Source: Sclerotiophoma versabilis (Eukaryota > Ascomycota > Dothideomycetes > Pleosporales > Didymellaceae). Taken from it: 64,000 nt of DNA. The DNA lies in the NCBI GenBank assembly GCA_012274445.1, contig JAAROD010000015.1:1488001-1552000 (forward strand). Direction: 5' to 3'. Below the pieces are notes generated by a model. The model searched no databases. It was given only the letters and a program-made list of their open reading frames with translations, and was not told the DNA's origin. Position 1 is the first letter of the stretch; each line of letters starts with the position of its first letter. The translations under genes and the position numbers were made by a program. This document shows positions 48,901 through 59,219 of the stretch, in pieces.

Positions 48901-50640
48901 AGTGACAGTTGTCGATACGGAATCCTTGGAAGTACTTCGCCATTAGACGTGTGTACTTTGTCATGTGTTCCCAGAGGAATGGGTTGTCCTCGGGTCCATT
49001 ACCGTATCGAAGCTTGACACAGTCGCCCCAGACGATGACTTCTCTTCTCAAGTACGCTCGCGACTTGGGCCCAGCGTTATCCCTCATGGCATCAGCAGCC
49101 CATACCCATCCGTTGTTCACAAGTGCAAGCGCGTCTGGATTATGCTTCTTGGTAGTCTCGTTCAACGGCAGGCGTGTGAAGTAAGGCTCGATAAGTGGGT
49201 TGGCCTCTGTAACCTCGCCCAACTTTGGACCGTGGTCGTCCAAACGGACATACTTGATTCGATTGAAAAGTTGTTCCATGATCTCGGCCTTATCGCTGTC
49301 GTACTCACGGTAAAAGGGCAAGTTGACCTCGTTGCAAATACTGGTAATGGCATCACGAGCTATCTTCTCGTCGGGCGTGTTACCGGTACGACTGTCGTAG
49401 CGCCCGAATAGGGCACAGAGGAGGCCAGCGCCCACAGCGGGATCGATGTGGCGACGGAATCGCTCGCCCATCCTGTCGCCGCCCTGAAGCGCGTGTTCGG
49501 CCAACCAATCGGCCTTTTGCTTCAGAGACCAGTTCTTGACCGCATCAACACCACGGAGACCAGCCCCGCTAAAGCTGTCATCGATGAACCTGGCCTGACC
49601 GGCTATCCATTTCTCGACAATGGCATTGGCGCTCTTCTCTGCATCAATAACGTAGTACTCCCACAGCTTGATACCATCGACCACCTTGGTCTTGATAACC
49701 TCCATAACTTTCAGAAGATCATCCACAGTGTTGAACTTGGTTGGGAGGCCATGCGATTGGAGCTCCTTGCCAAAGTTAAGAAGCGCGGTGTCGAGAGCCA
49801 GTGCAGATTGCAGCCAGGGCGCAGTATCGACATTATACCCAGCTTCAGGGTGTGCTTCGAGCCACTTGCTATTATTTGCCGTGTGGTTCCAGACGACATC
49901 CGTCATGCTAAGAAGGTTGTATTCCGATTGCATCTTCTGGACCATGGAAGCAATGTCTTTCTCGCCGTTGGGAAAGACGGCCGAATCGAACGCGAGCTGG
50001 TCGTATATACTGTAGGGTGAATTCGAAACTCCGCGAATCATGAGAGGAGTAAAGTGCACCATGTTGTAGCCACGCTGACTGATACCTCGGAGGTGATTGT
50101 CCCAGTCGGTAGGGTATTTGCCCATGAACTTCGAGAGACAAGAGAACAGCGAGACAGCCTCGATCGGTAACTGCTGACCCTGCAGGGTAAGCTTGGGGCA
50201 AACATCGATGTAGTATGTTTCCGTTCGGGTAGGCTCTGATGTAGCGGCATCGGCGAACGACCATTGAGGCAATGGTGTGTAGGTAGTGTAGAAAGAGTAC
50301 GCGTTGGCTTCGTAGATAGGAACATCGATCTCGGTGATGCCGTTGAAGTCAGGCTTCAGTCTGTAAGACCAGATGTTAGTGCTTTACGTCGAGGTGTGGC
50401 ATATCCGAAGACTTGCTTGTATTCGCGGTAGTGACCACGACTAAAGTTTTCGCCTTTGACTGGGATATTCACCCAAAGACTGCCTTGACGACATATCGAA
50501 CTCGTGCCCTGGATCTGGAAGCGGACGCAGTACGCAGGCTCTGTGGGTGGTGGGAGGTAGATGTATGTCCCAGGTACGTCAGGCGCGCCGGCATCTGTCA
50601 ATGGCAGTAGATAAACGGCTTGGGGTGTTTGTGCAGACAT
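45935..50640 (-). CDS. GDB1: Glycogen debranching enzyme
   Basis: This bifunctional enzyme has 4-alpha-glucanotransferase activity (N-terminal, GH13-like) and amylo-alpha-1,6-glucosidase activity (C-terminal, GH133), needed for glycogen breakdown. Two exons (50640-50417, 50360-45935) give 1549 aa, the normal size. Motifs: GYNMVHFTPLMIRG, SMTDVVWNHTANNSKWL, the nucleophile region GFRIDNCHSTPIHLAEYM, FVVAELFSGSEEMD, then in the glucosidase part CWGRDITISARGLYLGTGRY, GMVPNLLSGGKLPRYN, IWTDFETGLIFGGNQFNCGT and RNYHQGPEWVWP. The single intron is GC-AG: donor CAA/GCAAGT at 50417/50416, a CTAAC branch and an ACAG acceptor. The only GT donors nearby are out of phase or give a stop. The start is the ATG of MSAQTPQAVYLLPL; the frame is open further upstream. 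Confidence 0.96.
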
Positions 50641-51457
50641 GACTGATGAGGTGATCTGGAGGCAGTCAGTATGCGGTGAATCTACAGCATCGTAATGGAC
50701 GTACGCGCGAGTGTTAGTAAATAATGCAGAGGCGCGCAGGCTTTTCTTGTGATAGTAATAGGGCGGATGTGCAAAGATGGAGGGTGGTGTGGAGGAGAGA
50801 TGGGTTCCAGGTCCAATTGATAGAGTATACAATGTACTGAGGGACTCCTGCCCTCTGTATGAGGAGAGAAGAAGCAAGTGCTGGAGACGCACAAGACACG
50901 GGCGTGTGCGATCGGCAGGCACTGGCAGTCGCGACCTGGACCAGAGCCGCAATTGCAACCAGACGTCATTGGCGTGGGGCTCCCGCCCAACAACAGCAGT
51001 TTCCGGGCTAAACGCCCATGGGGATGCAAACAGCCAATAGACATCCTTGTAACTAAACTGCATTTGAGCCTCCAATGCGCCAAAACTTGTTGTCCCCCAG
51101 GGGATTGTTTCATTTCTGCTCACCGCTCAGTTTCTGCATATCGTACAATATCCTCTGTCCTCCCTGCCAGATGCCACCCCGTCGCTGACCAGAAATAACG
51201 CCTCAATGCAGCAGTATGGCAAAATGCAAAAAGTCGCAACTAATAGAAATATGGCCCAACTCCACCGCTGATACGAAGACACAAACGCACAACCAAAGAT
51301 CAGCTACCACGAGTCCAAGAAAGATTGGTGCATGGGTATCGCGAACCTCGTGGCAGTTCACAAACCAACAGAAAATGCGAAACTTGAAGACCAAATTCAA
51401 CCGCCTTTTGTCGTCGTCTCACGCGCATGCAATGTCCGCCATGTATCCGTCCTTCCA
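50641..51457. other. GDB1 promoter and RhoGAP 3' flank
   Basis: About 0.8 kb. Minus-strand frames that run into the GDB1 start (up to 51123) read Pro/His/Leu-rich, without a domain, and are treated as 5' UTR. No gene is supported. Confidence 0.4.
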
Positions 51458-53634
51458 TTAAAACTTGATATTAAAAGGTGAGCTGGGCGGGTTGCTCAGG
51501 TCCAAACGAAACTGTGTATCCGAAGGTCCACGGCTATGCAATGCTTGTGTTGGTGGTGCGCTATCGTCTCCATCCACCGAATCTCGTGTGCTCACTGAAG
51601 GCGGCGGATGCGAGGGCGCCCCTCGGATATTGAGTCCATCCGGTGTCGATATGGCTCTCTCTGTCAAAGAGTCATACTCGCGGTGCTCACCGCGCAGGCG
51701 TGGTGCCGATTGCGGTGTCATGTCTACGTCCCTGGGCGGAAGAACGGGCGGTGTGGCTCGTCCATTCCTGTCTGCCGACTGGGCGCGAGCTGAAGACTTA
51801 GTCTGATCGCCCGAATTGCTTCTCGTCGAAGTTGACTTTCGTGACTGAGCAATATTGGGCGATGCATGTGAACTCTTGCTCCTGCCGGATGGTTGTGACT
51901 GGCCATTGCGGCTGGCTGGCGGCGGTCGCTCTGCGCTCTCATTCTCTAAAGCACTCAAGTGTTTGAGCTCTTCAGCCAAGTATTCTTTCTCCGTCCAGCA
52001 GCCTTGCCAACAGTTACGCCAATCGAGAATAAGAAACTGGAAGCAGAAAGCATCGATCTTGATGGCGGGCTGGAAGCAGATGCACAAATTGTTGTAGTTC
52101 ATCTTGTTGAACTCTGAACAAGAGTGCAAAAGGCTGATATGGCAGGTGATGGCGAAGAGTAGGTAGTAGTTGAACGGCGGCAGCTTGGAAAGCTCGTCCT
52201 TCAGCATCTGAGGCGTGGTCTTGGCACCCTGACACTCTTGCTGGATACGGTGCTGAATCGCCTTTGGGAAGATTTCGTCTGGCAGTTGACGTAGCCAATT
52301 CTTGAACAGCGATCCGATGACATTAGGGTCATTCAGGTTATCGTCAGAGATGAGGTCGATGTCGCGGTCTAAACTGATGTAAGCCGATAAATCAAGGAAG
52401 AACAAGATGAAAACTCACCTTGGTCGAATTTCCGCTCGTAGTACCTGACCTGCTGAGCAGAACCTGGAACACGATACAAGCCCTCTTCCTCACAACCTCG
52501 CATGTTCAGGTAATCGATGCAGCGCCAAGGCAATGCTGGCATCCAGAACTCCGTCTTGTCTCTGGATTGCTCCAACCTCGACGATATCCTGGTCAACCTT
52601 GTTTGTTCGACAAGGGGTGTGTGAATAACCTTGTACACATAAGGCTCGTTCGATACATGCGTAGGGCTTTCGTGATTGCTGTGGCTGCGACCCAACTTGC
52701 CAAAGATGCCTTTGCGAGCCGAGTCCATCTTATCTCCCATCTTGCGAGCACCAGACCCAAGACTGGACATGAGTGAAGCACCCTTGTTGTCGTTGTAGGA
52801 GCTGGATTGTAACGAGCCCTGTTCGCTCTTCTCCCTTCTTGGACCAGCCGGGCCATTGTCGCTCTCGCGATGTACCAACTGGCCTGCGTCGTGACGATCA
52901 GCGGAATGTGTTCTGAGTTTTCCGAATGAGGACTTGTTGCCCCATGTCTTTCCCTTTTCCATCGGTGCAGTCTTGAGAGACGTACTGTCTCCGTTTGTGG
53001 TCCACGTTGCTCCTACATCTGGTGAAAGCTGACCTGGAGGGGCTTTGTTGAGCTTGCCACGAGAACTCACATTCTCATCTCCCTTGATCGATTTCGAGCG
53101 GAACAATGTGCCCTGCTTCTTACCCTTTGTCCCCTTTGACCTCGTAGAATCCGCATGAGCGTCTGATTCGGTCGATTTGCCTGAGCCGGTATGTTGGTCG
53201 AGACGAACTATCTCCGAACGATTGTCTGCAGAGGTCAGCATTCTAAGTATGCGCAGCATGGTGATGTTGTGCTCACCATCAGAGTTCGGTGTTCGAACGG
53301 GGCGACTCAGATCTGGTGTCGAAGAGCCACCCCGTCCATTGGCGTACAATGTCGGCGATGGTTGCTGTGCAGGGTATTGCCGGTGCAAGCTCTCCTGCGT
53401 ATTCAAGCGTGAAGAGGATTTCGTTGCGGAGAAGTTTGAAAATATGTTTTTGGAGTCTTTTCGTGGCTTTGGTGAGGCCGGCGACTCTGGCATGTTGTGA
53501 AACGGTGCGTTTGGCGATGCGAACTCTGGTATGCTCGGTGATCGAGGGCTCTGTGGACTCATAGGCGCGTTGCTGCTCTCCTTCCCTGCTGACTTCGACC
53601 GCATGGCCAGCGACAAGGTTGACGATTTCGGCAT
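51458..53634 (-). CDS. RhoGAP-domain GTPase-activating protein
   Basis: This stimulates GTP hydrolysis by a Rho/Cdc42-type GTPase. Three exons (53634-53277, 53225-52419, 52368-51458) give 691 aa. The N-terminal half (1-320) is a Ser/Pro/Lys-rich disordered region, probably phosphorylated. The RhoGAP domain spans about 325-510: WRCIDYLNMRGCEEEGLYRVPG with arginine finger R371, LISDDNLNDPNVIGSLFKNW, LRQLPDEIFPK, LPPFNYYLLFAITCHI and NKMNYNNLCICFQPAI. Then comes a conserved block with DWRNCWQGCWTEKEY and a second disordered Ser/Arg/Pro tail ending FNIKF. There is no PH, BAR or LIM domain. The first intron is 51 nt, in frame and stop-free. The target GTPase cannot be told from sequence. Confidence 0.93.
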
Positions 53635-55191
53635 CTTGCGCACTTGTTTACGCGGCTTACCCTGTTGCTACAGTCCGCTTAGCGTATCCCTCAAAGAGTC
53701 TTGTACGGTCTTGCTGTCCGTGGTTCGTGGGCAAAGTACCTCAGCGAAAGGACACTCCTCAAAGATGACCTCGAATTGCGGGCCGGCTGGAGTGCGCTCG
53801 AGGGAGCGGAGCGTCGCAGGAGGGTGGGGTAGGGAAGGTCTTAGTGAGTACGATACATGGGTCGCGCCAGTCGCGGGAACACGATGGAGGGTGGCTGCGC
53901 TATCGACGCGTCTGTGTTTGCTGCCCATGGTGTCAGCGAGTGCGGGACATGGGAGAGGCAGCTGGCAAGGTGCAGCGGGATAAAGGGCGCGGGCGGTGGT
54001 ACGAACCTCGAGAGCCCTGGTGGAGTTGTCGTGTCCCCTGGCCAGCGCGGTCTGCAGGCGTGCACCGATGCGTCTGCGGCGAGGACTCAAGACTGGAGCC
54101 GGCAGGCAGCGTGTAAGAGGCTCAGGTGCAGGTCCCCGTGGTGAGAATCGGGGTGCGGCGCACGTGCTACCTGCGACTGCCTTCTCTCTACTACACGGCG
54201 ACAAGGACGTCGAGGGTCGTGGTCGAAGTCGGTACGTACAACAATTGACAGCCTGAGCCACACTGTCAGCGGTGGTTGCGGAACGTGAAAGGGGCCGCCA
54301 GCGCTACGGGCGACATGTTGTACAACATTGAGCCGGCCACAATAGTGGAACAAAGAGGCCCTGGGGGGCAGAGAGGGTTCATCGCTGGCGTCCATGCATT
54401 ACTTACCCACTTAGCACCCTGCAATCGCAGCGTCAACAAGGGCAGCTGGAAGGAAACAAAGACGCGCACAAGACTGCGGTGGCCGTGATGTCTGCGTGCG
54501 GAGGGTCTGCGCACACCAATTCAAGAGCGGGCTTGTCGCTCTGGTACGGACAGTGGTTCGCTCGGAGGGTGGAGCTATTTTGGGGCTCAGCAAACGTGCG
54601 GCCCTGACTACAGGCGTTAGTCGCCCGTTATGGTCCTGGAGGAGCGACGGCGCAGGGTACTGGGAGAGGTTCGAGGGGTGCTGCGTCACGAGGGGACAGA
54701 CAGAGAGACAGTTCCAGTGGTGTCGCCCAGCGCTCACAAAGGATACAGTGCAACAGACGTTGGGCGGGGATTGCGCTCGTCTCAGCGTGAGCCCGAACTG
54801 CGACCTGCAAGAGGCAGGAGAGCGGCGGCAGCGATTTGCGGCCGTACATGAATCCGTGATAGAGCGCACGGCCCTGCCTTGTTACGAACACGCAAATAAA
54901 TAGGTAGTTTGAGCAGCCCAGCACGGCATCTACTGCGGCCAGCAGCATGCAGCAGCGTGCAGCGCAGTTTTGCTGTAAGTGTTGGCTCCGAGCCCTGTCA
55001 GGCGGTGTACCCGCGCTATTGCTGACTATTTCAAGACGATGCATCCGCTGCTTGGGCCGTCGCAGTGTGAGCTTCATCGTGCAAAACACCTTCGCCAAGC
55101 GGACCCTCTTGCAGGGATGGCCTGCGCACGGCAGACGCGTCGAAACTAAGCTTTCTCCACACCGTCAACTTCGAAGTCTCTACCGCCCGCC
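53635..55191. other. Divergent promoter region of RhoGAP and BET2
   Basis: About 1.56 kb, GC-rich, with long accidental frames (53668-54261 minus, 197 codons; 54411-54869 minus, 152 codons; 54496-54903 plus, 135 codons). None has a domain-like pattern and composition is Arg/Pro/Cys/Ser-heavy as expected from GC-rich non-coding DNA. A frame ending 34 nt before the RhoGAP ATG (stop at 53668) could act as an upstream ORF. Confidence 0.4.
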
Positions 55192-56417
55192 ATGTCGCTG
55201 GTATCAGGTCCGGGTCGAGCAGGCGTAGGCGACATGCCCGCCGAAATGCAGCTTTTCGTGGATAAACACGTTCGCTACATCCAGAGCCTCGACACGGTGC
55301 GTGCCATTTTCATCAAGTCGCACGTAGCCATCGAACGATCGTCGCGCTGACCCGTTCCAGCGCAAAGACGAGCTCGAGTACTGGCTCACTGAGCACTTGC
55401 GCCTGAACGGCCTGTACTGGGGTTTGACTGCTCTGCACTTGCTGGGTCACCCGGACGCCCTCCCGCGCAATGAGATCCTGGACTTTGTGTGCTCGTGCCT
55501 GCACGAGAATGGTGGCTTCGGCGCTGCTCCGGGACATGATGCCCACATGCTCTACACGGTCAGTGCCGTGCAAATTATAGCAACCCTTGATGCATTTGAA
55601 GAGTTCGAGGAGCGCGTCAAAGATGGGCGGCAGAAGGTTGGTAAATGTGTGTCTCCTCTGAAACCATTGTTCCGATCTTAATGCTCATCATGTTTAGTCA
55701 TTGCAGATCTTCAGGACCCTGAGACAGGCACTTTTGCAGGGGACGAATGGGGAGAGCGAGACACACGCTTCCTGTATGGCGCATTGAACGCTTTGTCTCT
55801 TATGGGACTGCTCGATCTAGTCGATGTGGAAAAGGCAGTTCAGCATGTTCATTCCTGCGCCAACTTCGACGGCGGTTATGGCACGAGTCCAGGAGCTGAA
55901 TCTCACTCAGGTCAGGTGTTCACGTGTGTGGGAGCGTTGACCATTGCGGGGAGGCTTGACCTGGTAGATCAAGAGAAACTGGGGGCCTGGTTGAGTGAAC
56001 GACAACTCAAGAACGGTGGGCTGAACGGGAGGCCTGAGAAGAAGGAGGATGTCTGCTACAGTTGGTGGGTCATGAGTAGTATGGCTATGCTGAACAAGCT
56101 ACACTGGATTGACGGCGAGAAGTTGACACAATTCATTCTGCAATGCCAGGTAGGTCAATTCCATGAGCATTGTAGTGCAGTCAAAATTGATGAGAACAGG
56201 ACCCTGAGCTGGGTGGCTTAGCTGATCGGCCTGGAGACATGGTAGACGTCTTTCACACAGTATTCGGAATCGCTGGACTCAGCCTGCTCAAGTATCCTGG
56301 GCTAGAGGAAGTGGACCCTGTATAGTGAGTAAACCTTGAAGTGCTATTCGAGGAAAACACTGACGCCATACCAGCTGCATGCCTCGATCAGTGACGAGGC
56401 GGTGCTTGGGCAAGTGA
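55192..56417 (+). CDS. BET2: Rab geranylgeranyltransferase beta subunit
   Basis: This is the catalytic beta subunit of GGTase-II, which double-geranylgeranylates Rab GTPases with the alpha subunit Bet4 and escort protein. Five exons (55192-55296, 55361-55640, 55698-56149, 56200-56324, 56375-56417) give 334 aa. Prenyltransferase repeats: LRLNGLYWGLTALHLLG, ENGGFGAAPGHDAHMLYT, TGTFAGDEWGERDTRFLYGA, NFDGGYGTSPGAESHSGQVF and NGGLNGRPEKKEDVCYSWW. Zinc ligands are the Asp and Cys of KEDVCYSWW and the His of VDVFHTVFG. The last exon is only 43 nt and ends VTRRCLGK. The RLNGLYW opening and short size separate it from Ram1 and Cdc43. It lies divergent to the RhoGAP gene. Confidence 0.94.
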
Positions 56418-57049
56418 ATATAAAGAAGACTCAATTGGAACATGATTGACAACGGTAAGATTTTTTCAATTTGCTGTGAGTTTGCTGGAGTGCGTGGTAT
56501 GTGCAAGTGACGGTTGCGGTGTGAAAGCATGGATTGCTTGCCCCAGCATGCACTGAGCACCACACCTAGGCACTCCCATCTTCATCTTCACCTCTCCACG
56601 CACTATAAACTCTCGCTATCTAATAACTCACGCTTCCTGCCAATGAGGTGTGAGATACAAAGCCAGAGAAAAGCAACGGTGCTGCCTGTTTGGGTCTTAG
56701 CTGAGTTTCTCCACGTGCTCTAGCTGCCAAACCTGCAGGTGCACTTACAAACTTCTGCCTTCCCTCAATGCGCACTGGAGGGAGCACATGCATCTCTCCT
56801 TCTCATCTCTCTTCAGCAGCAAGAGACAACCATGAAGCTGCAGCAGTGACTGGTAGCCACTCGAGTGCACCAGCTCTCACATCTGCAGGCTTCCCGTTGC
56901 CACCACTCCTCCTGCTTCACCCACTCAACACGCTCCTTTCGTGTCGTTACTTTGTACACCATTGCGTTGCAAGCATTGTCCTTTCACCTTGAGTTTGTCT
57001 CACCACTCACGCTCCTTACGAACTCGCTACTGTATTGCACGGGGCTGCA
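56418..57049. other. Intergenic spacer, C/T-rich promoter
   Basis: About 630 bp, pyrimidine-rich on the plus strand (many CTCAC, CTCCT and CACTC words), as is common in fungal promoters and 5' UTRs. No gene is supported. Confidence 0.4.
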
Positions 57050-58572
57050 ATGGCGTCCAACAATATACCACTTCTATGCAACATCTGTCCCAAGAAACCG
57101 AACTTCAGCGATGTCTCCCACTTACTCACACACATCGCTAGCAAGGGCCATCTATCCAACTACTACAAAGTCAAGGTTCGCTCGACGCACGACGAAGCCT
57201 CTCGCCGCATCATCGAAAACTATGACCGATGGTATGCCGACTGGAACGTCGAAGAGCTCATGTCAGACCGAATGAATCAGAAGGACAAGCGTCGCACGCG
57301 TGCCAGGCCCGCTGGTACAGTCCTGACTCTCTCTCTCCTCTGCACTGTACATCCAAGGCCATTACTAACCTCTCTTTTGCTACAGTTCGTTCTGTTCCTG
57401 GTCTAGCGATTGAAGCTCCCGTTCCCCGCCCAGCTCGTCGTGCTGCTGTTGGCGGTCTTCTCGATCCGCGTCTCACAGAACAACAGATCATCAAGGCGGA
57501 ACCAGACTCTGGCACCCCAACACCTACACTACAGTCTGGTCCTGTTCTACGTCACAGAGCCTTTGCGCCTCACCTGCAATACTGGTGCACTGAGTCCCGT
57601 GCCAGCTCCCGTAGCTTCACAAATCCAGACTACGAAACCTCAAGCGAATATTCAGACCTCAGCGAGCGGCCAAGAAGGCAATACCAGTATACTACAAATG
57701 ACACATGTGCTGTTGAGGATGAAGCTGTAGAGGCTGCTGATGACACTATGGCCGTCAGTGAGAGCACGAAATTGAAAGGTGTATACTGGCCTGGCATGGA
57801 CATTTTCGACTCTGCGACCCCAGAGATGCGACGCAAGAGAAACCAGAAGAAAGACCATTCAGTCGTCGAGCAGCTGGAGCTAAACTCGCAGGATGTGGAA
57901 GCTACTGAGCTCATATTCACACCTCACGGATCGTTCAAGCGACAACGAAGAATCTCTAGTTCTGTCTTCGATGACGAGGAAGAGATTGAGATTAAGACTG
58001 AAAGCCCCCGACCTACACTGTCACGACCTGCTCTTGCAAGTATGGATCCCAATATCGCTCGTTGTTCCCGACCGGCCGTCCGAGCTCCTATGTTTTCGTT
58101 CCAAGGTCGCGGTCAATACAACGACAGACGTAGCCGCTCGGGCTTCGATTTCGGCATCGGCGACCGCGCTCCTAAGCGTAAAAGAGCGTTTGATGTTTTT
58201 CAGGATGATGAGGTATCTTTCACTCAGCCAGCCAACTTCAACTACCTCACTTCAGGCTTCAATCACCAAACATCACCATCTCCACTGCCAGTGTTTGGTT
58301 CATATAAACCACTTAACGACCCTTTCCAGTATGATAACAAGGAAAATGTATTCCCTACACTTCATCAGCCAGCCTTTGGTAATCTTCACGGCCACCAAAT
58401 GCCCGGCTTCCATTACCATGCCTATACATACGGTCTTGGTCAAGACCAGCAGGTGCTTCCGCATGGCGCTCCGCTCTTCAGCGCGAACGGTGCTTATCAG
58501 CAACAGCTCCAGTGTGACGATGATGATGATCAACGTACGATCACGGCTCCACCATCCCCAGCTATGATATAG
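57050..58572 (+). CDS. Zinc-finger-like protein with long disordered tail
   Basis: Two exons (57050-57314, 57386-58572) join at phase 1 over a 71-nt intron, giving 483 aa. Residues 1-40 hold one Cys2-His finger-like motif: LCNICPKKPNFSDVSHLLTH then SKGH, i.e. C-x2-C and H-x3-H with a third His (matrin/U1-like spacing). A helical basic stretch follows (RRIIENYDRWYADWNVEEL, KDKRRTRARPAG). The rest is predicted disordered: acidic patches (DDEEEIEIKTESPRP), a KRKR-type nuclear signal (APKRKRAF), a Phe/Asn/Pro-rich segment and a poly-Asp run near the end. It is likely nuclear and may bind nucleic acid. The symbol is unknown. The frames after the stop are only UTR. Confidence 0.75.
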
Positions 58573-59219
58573 GGGTGCGCTGCAAACGACAGCCTGTCAC
58601 CACTTTCAGCGTACTTCCGCGCGAGACCAACTGCTTGAGTCTCGCTTCACATTTTGTTTTATTCTGTTCCCTCGAGCGAGAGCGATCAATACTTTTGCGA
58701 CAGCCTCTTCACAATCTTGATGCTGGCTCACTTGCCAATCTCGCGATATGGAGCGCGACTAACGATACTACATCATCAATCTCATATGGCTACTACCAAC
58801 AAAAGCGTACTGGGTTTGCGAGGCTATATCTTCGCTGCTGATGGATGCAGAGGACTTGTGACATATGCTTCCTCTTCATGTATGGTTCAATAGACTTTTA
58901 GGACAAATGGCATCGCATTCACTGTGATTTTGTTATCAATGTCGCCGTGAACGACTCAGACGCAGAGCCTAGGCGAAACGCTGGTCACGTGTGCCGCTGC
59001 GGCTCTTTCCAAAAAGTGGGTCCCGGAGCTCCGCTCGCAAGCTATCAATCCTTGGTTCATCGCGGTCTCGCCTGCTCTGCACCACCAACCACCTCCAACT
59101 TGCCCACGCAATTCTACCCGCCGCAGCCACCGCCTGTCAGACCAGAACATTCAAATCGATCCTCCAATACAGCATTACACGCGACGAGATGCTGCCTAAC
59201 GGGCGCGGTGCCATTGCGC
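58573..59219. other. Intergenic spacer before PRP39
   Basis: About 650 bp. The frame of PRP39 exon 1 is open back to about 58947 (with an ATG there), so a longer N-terminus is possible but looks Pro/Ser-rich and unconserved. Confidence 0.35.

Noticed and set aside
53668..54261. 197-codon Arg/Pro-rich ORF upstream of RhoGAP
   Set aside because: Composition typical of GC-rich non-coding sequence; overlapping frames on both strands are equally open. Could at most be an upstream ORF.
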